NCBI RefSeq assembly: GCF_945859705.1
Contig: NC_079134.1
Span: 167,063,718 to 167,127,717 of the forward strand
DNA: 64,000 nt
DNA from: Episyrphus balteatus
Lineage: Eukaryota; Arthropoda; Insecta; Diptera; Syrphidae
Direction of reading: 5' to 3'
Positions 56,229 to 64,000 of the stretch are shown piece by piece (position 1 is the first letter of the stretch; each line of letters opens with the position of its first letter). Below the pieces are notes generated by a model, which saw only the letters and a program-made list of their open reading frames with translations, searched no databases and was not told the DNA's origin. Both the position numbers and the translations under genes were made by a program.

Positions 56229-57930
56229 TTATTCAGACTTTAATTTCTTATTTGATATCACTTTGAACATTGCATACACTACCTTTAATACTTTTCTAAT
56301 CACCCAATAACTTAAATACAAAACTAATACTAAAACAGCTAAAATATCAAGACTATTTTTCTGTAGAAAACTCATTTGAACAGCTGGACTCTGCATATGT
56401 TTGGCTCCACGATGTCTTATAACATATTCCGTCCAATAAATCACACTCTCCCTCGGTGACAATGGTCGATCTCTAAACAAGTTTGAAAACTTTGAAATTG
56501 TTTCTAAATATTTAGGATTTTCAAGAACTTCATAGAAATCATTTCGAAAACTTTCTTCCGTCACATTTTGATGATTCACTATTAAACCGTAACCCATGTT
56601 GACAAGTTCTCTAGCATTCATAGGCTGATCTCCATAAATTGGGATAGCTAACATTGGAACACCATGATATTGAGCTTCGACTAAGCTTCCTTTGCCGCCA
56701 TGAGTAATGAATAGTTTTAGTTTTTTATGTGATAGAAGATCATCTTGAGGAAACCAATTTCTGAACATAATGTTGGAGGATTTTCCAGGAGGATCAATAC
56801 TATCCCATTTCCACAGAACTTTGTATTTCGATTGCGAAAGAACTTTGAAAATTGCTGAAGTTGCATTTGATGAGAAATCGTTGGTCTTGACATTTGTACC
56901 CAAGCTGAAGACAATGAAACCTTCATTGGCATCTTTCAGAAATTCTTCAATATCCTAAAAAAATAAAAGTTTTCACTTAAAAAAAAAAAAAAAAAAAAAA
57001 AAATTAAGTGAAATAGTGAGAAATTACCGTCGGTAGTGGATCTGGTTTTTCCTTCACCTGAATTCCTCCTATTTCTACAAAACCTGGCGTCAAAGGGCGA
57101 ATTCTTCCTTCACTAAAATGTGTAGCACTAAAAACAAGCGATATGTTCTTCCTCATATCTCCATAAGAAGGATATTTCTCTGCAGGAAAATGATCACTGA
57201 AATTCACAAAATTTCCTTACAGTCTCTTCATACGTTGTAACTTTAATTGAACTCACTCATAATATTGCACCATTTGATATTCAGCAAATTCTTCAATACC
57301 AACTAAAAATGCTGCAAATAGCATATTCTTAAATCTGTAGTTGAAGTGAACCATATTCGATGATCCACCACCAAAAACAGCAACACTTGATATTGCCCAA
57401 GGACTTCCAGCCAAGCCCAATAAATCCCGACTTGGTTGATTTACCCAGCTAAGAATAACCGGACACTTGAAATGAGCGGCCACTCCAATAAGATAGGTAT
57501 TAAATACAATTCCTAAAATCACAGTGTCAAAATGATTTCCCGGATTGTTTAATAGTTCTTGAAAACGTATATCCTTGATTGCTTTATCCTGTATTCGAAT
57601 TCGTTCAACGTTGGCCAAAAAAAGATGTTTAGCTGCATCCCACCAATTTCTTTCCGCTCCTGCTGTACTCAACATGTTTTTATATTTAGCAAATTCATCT
57701 TCCGAAGGTGGTAGATAGATATGATGATATTTTGGATTTTTGTCCTTAAGAGGTAATATTGTTACAACAGTCACATTATGACCTCTATCAGCCAGTGTTC
57801 TAGCAATAGCCATGTGAATTATAAGATGTGATGTTCCAGTTGTAGTGAAGAGACAGAGAATATTTGACGAAAATGTCGAACCGAAGCATATTGATAGAAT
57901 CAATATCGAAACTACTACCGAACTTTTCAT
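56229..57930 (-). CDS. Ugt: UDP-glycosyltransferase (UGT-5, subfamily B), intact
   Basis: 522 aa. Exons 57257-57930, 57028-57196, 56229-56954; introns 60 and 73 bp, the second containing a long A/T homopolymer. The ATG at 57930 gives MKSSVVVSILILSICFGS as signal peptide; the ATG at 57963 is less likely. Probable catalytic His35 in GTSH, GHNVT sequon, Asp in NHFD. Exon 3: WFPQDDLL, FITHGGKGS...YHGVP...GDQ, one membrane segment, tail KLKSE (K at -3/-5). It is the most diverged of the three subfamily B genes, with several unique stretches in the acceptor-binding half, so its substrate is likely to differ. The stop codon lies inside GAATAAAA, so an AATAAA hexamer overlaps the coding end (56226-56231). 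Confidence 0.95.
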
Positions 57931-57992
57931 ATTGATGTTTCCAATAAAGTGGACAAAATGCAACTGGAAATTATGTTTGTAATGGTTTATTG

Positions 57993-57999
57993 TTTTATA
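57993..57999 (-). promoter_or_regulatory. Possible TATA box of UGT-5
   Basis: Minus strand TATAAAA, about 63 bp upstream of the ATG. Two GATA-type motifs follow upstream: 'cttatcttt' at 58038-58046 and 'agataaa' at 58058-58064 on the plus strand. Confidence 0.5.
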
Positions 58000-58064
58000 A
58001 GTTTTTAGGAAATGTTTTTAAAAATAAAAGAAATAATCTTATCTTTATTCCAAAGACAGATAAA

Positions 58065-59687
58065 ATTATTATAAAATTTGTAAATAAAATTGCCCACATT
58101 TGTATAAGTTCAATGTCTGATCTCTTGGATGATAAAGCGATAAGAAATTATTTCATTCAGTAATACCTACCTATACTATTTTACGACATTAAAATTATAT
58201 TGAAACTCGAATCTTCTTATCTCCATTTCTTAATCAATTTCAAAATTTGTTTATTTTCTTGCAAATAAAAGAAAGGAAGAAAGAAAGTAAAAAGGAAAGA
58301 AAGCAAGACCTTTGGCGATACTTGCATGCATTATCTAAGATTAAAATGTTTTTATTTCTTTTAAATCCATTACTTGAACATAAGTTCTTAAAATAGAAAT
58401 TAATAATGACAGACAGCATGACTAGGCAGGTTTTTTTATAAATTACAAACTGAAGAATAAAGAATTGATTCACATTTATAGCAACATTTCTGCAGTGTAA
58501 AAGCTACCTTAAGTGATTCATAGAATTTAATAAAGCGGATATTTGGTCCGAAAAAAGTTTATGCAGTTTCCAGTTCAGTTCCTGATTATGTAAAGTCGTT
58601 TTTACTTAAATATTTTGTTACGTTAAAAACGCTTAATTTAAAGAACATGTGAATAGTAAAAATCTCATTGATAGCGAATCATTCAAAACTACTTCATATT
58701 AATCTTTATTTTACAGAAGACAGCAGTGAATAGTAGTCACCAGCAGATTACACATTAGAGTATCCCGTTACTTAATGAACATTTTTGTGTTTGTTTTTTT
58801 TTTTTTTTTACGAAAATGCTATCAAAAGTTACCTTTCAACTAGGACCTTCTAAATTTTGTTTTGGTAAAAATAGGGTAGGTATTAATTTATAGAACCTTC
58901 ATAAGCGGAATTTTACAAAAGTTTTTTTGAATATCAATTTAGTTTAGCATTTTTATGTAAATTTATTAGGTATATGATTATGAAAAATGAAATAAGGCCC
59001 CAAATTGTTTTTAAAATAAAATGAAAGTAAGCCCCAAAACTAGTGTTGGGGTCTTATTTCATGGGGGCCTTATTTCATAATGAAATTATGTCCCAAAAAC
59101 AAAATGAAACAAGGCCACAAAAAATGAAATAACACCCCAAAATTTGAGAAATTTCGTTAATGTTGTTGTTTTGTGTGTATTTTTCTGGGGCCTTATTTCA
59201 TTTTTTATTGGGGACTTATTTCCTGGGGCCTAATTTCTCAGAGCCGAAATTTCATACCTATTATGTGTTCATGGAAAATGAAAAACGCAGTCATAACAAG
59301 TTTTGGAAAGCCTTCAATTTCCAACTTTTAAATGCAGATCGAATTGTTTTTTTTTTTTTTATTTAAACATTTTCAGAACTTGTAGTGACTAAAAGTATAG
59401 GTATCAATAGCTGTGTTTTATTTTCCTTGTGATCCAGATCAGATCATTGTAGGTATTTATTTGCGAGACAATAACAAAAAAAAATCCTGCTTTTCTTGTA
59501 AAGTTAAATAAAAACAATGATCTGATCTGGATCACGAGAAAAATTAAACACAGCTAATATTAGAAATTTTGTGTGACTCTGTTGGGTATTTTATTTTATT
59601 TCAAGCGTCCTCTTTTTTGGTGGAAATTCTTAAAGTAGGTCAGAGATTCATTGTGCATTGCCCCCTCTTAGGTTTGATGGTCTTAAA
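58065..59687. other. Intergenic between UGT-5 and UGT-6
   Basis: No gene. A purine-rich GAAA/GGAA stretch lies at about 58265-58310. At 58985-59245 the motif 'atgaaataaggcccc' and its inverse recur several times, forming a cluster of small palindromes of unknown origin. Confidence 0.45.
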
Positions 59688-60160
59688 TAGTGATGGGAAC
59701 TATCGAATAAAAACTATCAAACTATCGATAGTTGTAAAATATTCATTCATTCGATAGTTTAAAATCATTCATTCGAATAGTTTTTTCGTTCGATAGTTTT
59801 TTATTCGATAGTTTTTTCATTCGAATAGTTTTTTCAAACAATAGTTTTTTCATTCGAATAGTTTTTTCAAACGATAGTTTTTTCATTTGCATTTTTTTAT
59901 ATTCAGTTACTGTTTTCTTTCAGTCTATTGGATTGTTTTTTTATTTGATAGTTTTTATTCGATAGTTTATTTCGATAGTTTTTATTCGATAGTTTATTCG
60001 ATAGTTTTGATTCGATAGTTTATTCGATAGTTTATTCGATAGTTTTTATTCGGTAGTTTTATTCGATAGTTTTTATTCGAATGAATGAACTATTCGATAG
60101 TTCAAATCATTCAGTTACTAACTATCGATAGTTCAAATCATTCGATAGTTCCCATCACTA
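59688..60160. mobile_element. hAT-like MITE with CGATAG minisatellite core, copy 3
   Basis: Ends TAGTGATGGGAACTATCGAA and ...TTCCCATCACTA, perfect 8-bp target duplication GTCTTAAA (59680-59687 and 60161-60168). The interior is an array of 'attcgatagttttt' variants. The insertion lies about 400 bp downstream of the UGT-6 stop codon. No coding capacity. Confidence 0.92.
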
Positions 60161-60561
60161 GTCTTAAACAAGTTTTACATTTTGGCATAAATTTTCGATG
60201 GCCTCGCCTTATGCATAATGTCAGTAAAATCGTTGTTGTATATTTTTCATTGACTTACTCTCACTGATTCCTTACTAAATGGTCTCTAGAAGCTTCAAGG
60301 ATAAGCTGGTGGAAGTTTTAGACGATTTAATCAAGAAACGTTTTTCAAAGTGTTTAAAAATTTCCAGGATCATTCTGTACTTCTTACGATGAAAGGATAT
60401 GCCCTTTGTAATCTAGATTTTTCTGTTAATTGTTTTTCTTTACACGATTTCTTTATCAAAATATGTAGACAGTGGATAAAGCCGTCTTAATTCTATTGTC
60501 TGAAGTCTTTATCTGCCAGTAGCCACTCTTCAAAATGCATAATATTCTTAATATTTTTCTT

Positions 60562-62244
60562 CTAATCTGACTTTATTTTTTCTTTAAATATCAACATGCA
60601 AATAAGTCTGAAAATTTTTCTAATAATTACAAAACTTACATACAAAACTACTACCAAAACAGCTAGAACATCAAGACTATTCTTTTGGAAGAAATTCAAA
60701 TGAATCACTGGACTCTGCATATGCTTGGCTCCACGATGCCTTATAACATACTCCGTCCAGTAAACAACACTTTCCCTCGGCGACATTGGTCGATCCCTGT
60801 ACTTCTGTGAATATTTCCTTACAGCTTTCAAATATTTAGGATTTTCAAGAATTTCATAGAAATCTTTTCGAAAACTTTCTTCGGTAACATTCCAATGGTT
60901 CACAATAACACCATAACCCTCTGCGGCAATTTCTTTTGCATTTCCAAACTGATCACCATAAACAGGAATTGCTAACATTGGAACTCCATGATATTGAACT
61001 TCGACAGAACTACCTTTTCCCGCATGGCTAATGAAAAGTTTAAGTTTTGAATTGGCCAGTAGATCATCTTGAGGAAACCACTTTCGGAACATGATGTTGG
61101 GTGATTTGCCTGGAGGATCAGTATCATCCCATTTCCAAAGAACTTTATATTTTGATTGGGAGAGAACTTTGAAAATAGCCAAAGTTGCATTTGGTGATAT
61201 GTCGGCGGTCTTGACATTTGTGCCCAAACTAAAGAAAATGAAACCATTATTAGCAGTCTCGATGAATTCTTCGACGTCCTGAAATTAATATTTTACATCA
61301 GTTTTCGGTTAAGAGAAGGAACTCAAATTATACCTTTGGAAGTGGATCAGATTTCTCCTTAATCTGGATTCCACCAATTTCTATAAAACTTGGAGTGAGG
61401 GCTCGAATTCGTCCATCAACAAAATGAGAAGCACAAAACACCAATGATACATTTTTCTTCATTTCATCATACGGAGGATATCTCTCATCGGAAAAGTACT
61501 CACTAAATTAAAAGAAATAAATCACTCAATACAAAAAAAATCACTCCATTTAAATTAAACTCACTCATAATATTGAGCCATTTTGTATTCTCCAAATTCT
61601 TCAAAGGCACCCCACAATAAAGCAAAAAACATATTTCTCAATCTGTTCTTGAAACATAAAAGATCATAGGAAAAGATACAGTTAACGGTAGCTAATGGAG
61701 AGGGGGTACCAGTGAAACCCGCTATAAGTGGGGATGGATGATTGTGAAAGCTCACAATGACCGGACATTTAAAATGTGCTGCAATTCCAAGCTGATAAGT
61801 ATTAAATACCCATCCAAGGATAACAACATCGAATTTATTTCCAGGATTTTCAAGGAACTCTTTGAAACGAGGATGTTTGATTGCTTTGTCCTGTATTCGA
61901 ACTCGTTCAACATTCGCCCAGAAAATATCTCTCCAAGTATCATAGAGAGAAGACTGCCCCATTGCAGTGCTAAGAATTCTATGATATTCAGCGTAATCCT
62001 TTTCAGAGGGTGGCAAAAATATATGATTGTATTTTGGGTTATTATCCTTGAGATCCATGGTTGTTACAATTGTGACATTATGACCCTTATCAATTAGTGG
62101 TTTTGCAATCGCCATGTCAATTATCATATGAGATCGACCAGGACTTGTGAAAAGGCAAAGAATATTTGCTCCATTGATTTTTGAAATGCAACATAGTACC
62201 AGAAGTACCAGAAGAAAAACCGGGGATATCACCGAAGGCCCCAT
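60562..62244 (-). CDS. Ugt: UDP-glycosyltransferase (UGT-6, subfamily B), intact
   Basis: 521 aa. Exons 61565-62244, 61334-61502, 60562-61278; introns 62 and 55 bp. The start at 62244 gives the signal peptide MGPSVISPVFLLVLLVLCCI. Probable catalytic His39 in GRSH, GHNVT sequon, Asp in NKFD. Exon 3: WFPQDDLL, FISHAGKGS...YHGVP...GDQ, C-terminal membrane segment, tail KIKSD (K at -3/-5). Exon lengths equal those of UGT-4 exactly (680, 169, 717 bp), and both coding and upstream sequence align closely, so the two arose by a recent duplication. Differences are concentrated in the N-terminal acceptor half (for example around residues 60-90 and 170-190), as expected when duplicates diverge in substrate. 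Confidence 0.95.
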
Positions 62245-62281
62245 TGTATTTGACGAGCTTATATTTACAACTGAAATATTT

Positions 62282-62290
62282 TATTTAAAT
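62282..62290 (-). promoter_or_regulatory. TATA-like element of UGT-6
   Basis: Minus strand ATTTAAATA, 38-46 bp upstream of the ATG, as in UGT-4. Confidence 0.4.
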
Positions 62291-62310
62291 TCGCAAAGGT
62301 TTATTCAAAA

Positions 62311-62390
62311 TATCACTTATCTTTCTTCACAATTGATAAGCTATACATTCTGATTACTACCAACGCGTGTGATATTTTCTCATTGATTAA
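62311..62390 (-). promoter_or_regulatory. Conserved upstream block of UGT-6 with GATA sites
   Basis: Gap-free counterpart of 53811-53890. It keeps TGATAAG (62334-62340) and adds a second GATA motif, 'cttatctttc', at about 62317-62326. Confidence 0.6.
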
Positions 62391-63619
62391 GAAAACGTTT
62401 AATGTGTCATTTGTCCACCACACTCAGACAAAAGTCGATACACTTCAATTCTAGACTATTTGATAACTACTTAATTTTGGTTATAGTAATTTTAGTTTTC
62501 ATGTTTTAAGAATCTTTGTAGTTTTTTCTTAATTCTAGACCCTTAATAGGCTAACATTAAATACTGTTCGAAAATGTATCGTTTTTCGGGTTATTGGATA
62601 AAATTTTATATGAATTATCATAATTCTTTCATGAAATTAAATCAAAAACTCACAAAAAAATTCGAAATTATTTTTTCAAAGTAAATTATTTTTGGTGTAC
62701 ATAGGTATAAATTACCTACCCAAGCTGATAAATCAATTTCATAAAACTACGTTTTTTTTCTATAGACAAATAATTGAATTTCAATGATTGAATTATTATT
62801 AAAGAATTAAATAATTACCGCATAATTGCGATCTGCAAGGAAATCCTACTTTTAATAAAACTACACTTTTCTAAAGGATTTTTGTAAGCTGATTCCGAAT
62901 TCAAAATCAGAATAGGCCTAGTACGTCATGTTTTATAGATATTCCTGTTTGAAAATCTCAAAAAACCCATTTTTTTTCTATTTTCCAAGCAATACTTTGG
63001 CATTAGTAAATATTTTTCAACTAAATTTTTGAAAGAACTTGTTTTTTTTCTTTCAAATTCAATTTCAATCTTTTCAATATCTATTTTCTTCTCCGAAATA
63101 TCTAAATTTATATAGGTATGTTTAATAGGTTCGGCTTATCTTACCATAAAGAAACTGATCTTCAAAACTCATTTTGGTCAGCTCTCCTTTTTGAGATATA
63201 GTCGTTTTATTGAGATTAAAAAAAAAAAAAAACTTTTTTGTTTTCTGTTTTCTAAACGCGACGTTGTAGAAAGTTGATTTTTTTTGACAATTTAAAAATG
63301 CCTTTCAATAGATAATGAAATAATAGATTAGAGGTTCACTACGGAGTTTTTTCTTAGTCTCAGCGTTTCGAAATATGAATTTTTAAAGACACCTACTTTT
63401 TTGGAGGTATTTTTGGGTGGGTTTTTATGTTTAGCAATTTTTTGTAGTAGCTGAAAAATGAAGAATTGATATTTTAAAATGATTTTTGACCGAATAACGG
63501 GAAAAACAAGTTTTTTTGTCCTAAGTTTTTTAACCGTTTTTTATGTTAATCTTTTTTTTCAACAGGTAAATGAATGAAATTTATATTGTAGATAAATAAT
63601 AGACAAGACTATACATGTG
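62391..63619. other. Intergenic, no recognised feature
   Basis: AT-rich with homopolymer runs. No gene, RNA or element end recognised. Confidence 0.4.
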
Positions 63620-64000
63620 CAAAATTTCCATCAATTTTGTTGTCACAATTTTGAGATAACGGTAAAATAAAGTTCTATTTTTCAATAGGTTATATCTTTT
63701 GATCTAGAGCAGATACAAATTTGATTTAACTTTATTGAGCATGCTGATAATATTACCTTTCATTTGGTATATCACACATAACTGTACATTCACTACAAGC
63801 TATACAATGTTAAATTCAAAAACTTTAGAAATTCCTCAAAACACCTGTGGAGATCTGTTGCCCATGACCAGTGTGGGAAGTACCGTATTCTCAGTTGGAA
63901 ATTTCGACATGGTCGGCTTTAAAAAATTCTAACTTTTTTTATAGACATCGTAGAAATATGATTGAAGCATTATATGAAGGGGTAAAATAATAAGCTTTCT
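63620..64000 (+). repeat. Copy of dispersed repeat family V, runs off the window
   Basis: Matches 31900-32200 and, inverted, 12440-12640. It is longer than either, combining blocks seen separately in the two other copies, and continues past the window end. Confidence 0.7.

Overview
This 64 kb window is nuclear DNA of an insect, most likely a fly (Diptera). The evidence is AT-rich sequence with tiny introns (54-74 bp), a nuclear tRNA-Val gene, a LINE with an RNase H domain, and a family of three-exon UDP-glycosyltransferase (UGT) genes of the membrane-bound insect type. No prokaryotic or viral gene was seen.

The genes are a UGT cluster. On the left, minus strand, are a decayed UGT pseudogene (836-2160) and a UGT gene that is complete except for one extra base in exon 2 (3904-5613). 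About 43 kb of gene-poor, repeat-rich DNA follows. Then come an intact plus-strand UGT (48588-50287) and three intact minus-strand UGTs (52048-53741, 56229-57930, 60562-62244). The left pair and the plus-strand gene form one subfamily (A). The three right-hand genes form another (B), in which the first and third are close duplicates. All share one layout: signal peptide and acceptor-binding half in exon 1, a 169-bp exon 2, and the donor-binding signature, one membrane anchor and a lysine tail (K at -3 and -5) in exon 3. They should conjugate sugar to small lipophilic compounds at the ER. TATA boxes and GATA-type motifs lie just upstream.

The 5.6-48 kb interval is mainly transposable-element DNA. 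It holds: three copies of a MITE (59688-60160 is the third, inside the UGT cluster) built from CGATAG-rich minisatellite and bounded by 8-bp target duplications; long palindromes at 10.6-12.4, 21.3-23.0 and 23.8-24.9 kb, plus a terminal-inverted-repeat element at 15.0-16.0 kb; a 5'-truncated LINE with a 15-bp target duplication (16536-18006); a tRNA-Val gene (18546-18618); a (TTTTA)n tract over 500 bp long; nested inverted-repeat elements at 33.7-36.65 kb; tandem repeats around 38-39.4 kb; and a 4.5 kb DNA transposon with ~400-bp terminal inverted repeats, an exact 8-bp target duplication and remnants of a transposase-like gene (42991-47480). That transposon carries further nested insertions and itself sits inside an older repeat.

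The most noteworthy items are the terminus-defined transposon at 43-47.5 kb, the minisatellite-MITE family, the hairpin-capable palindromes, and a conserved GATA-containing promoter block at an identical position in two UGT paralogs. Exon boundaries and repeat ends were read by eye. No homology search or folding was run.
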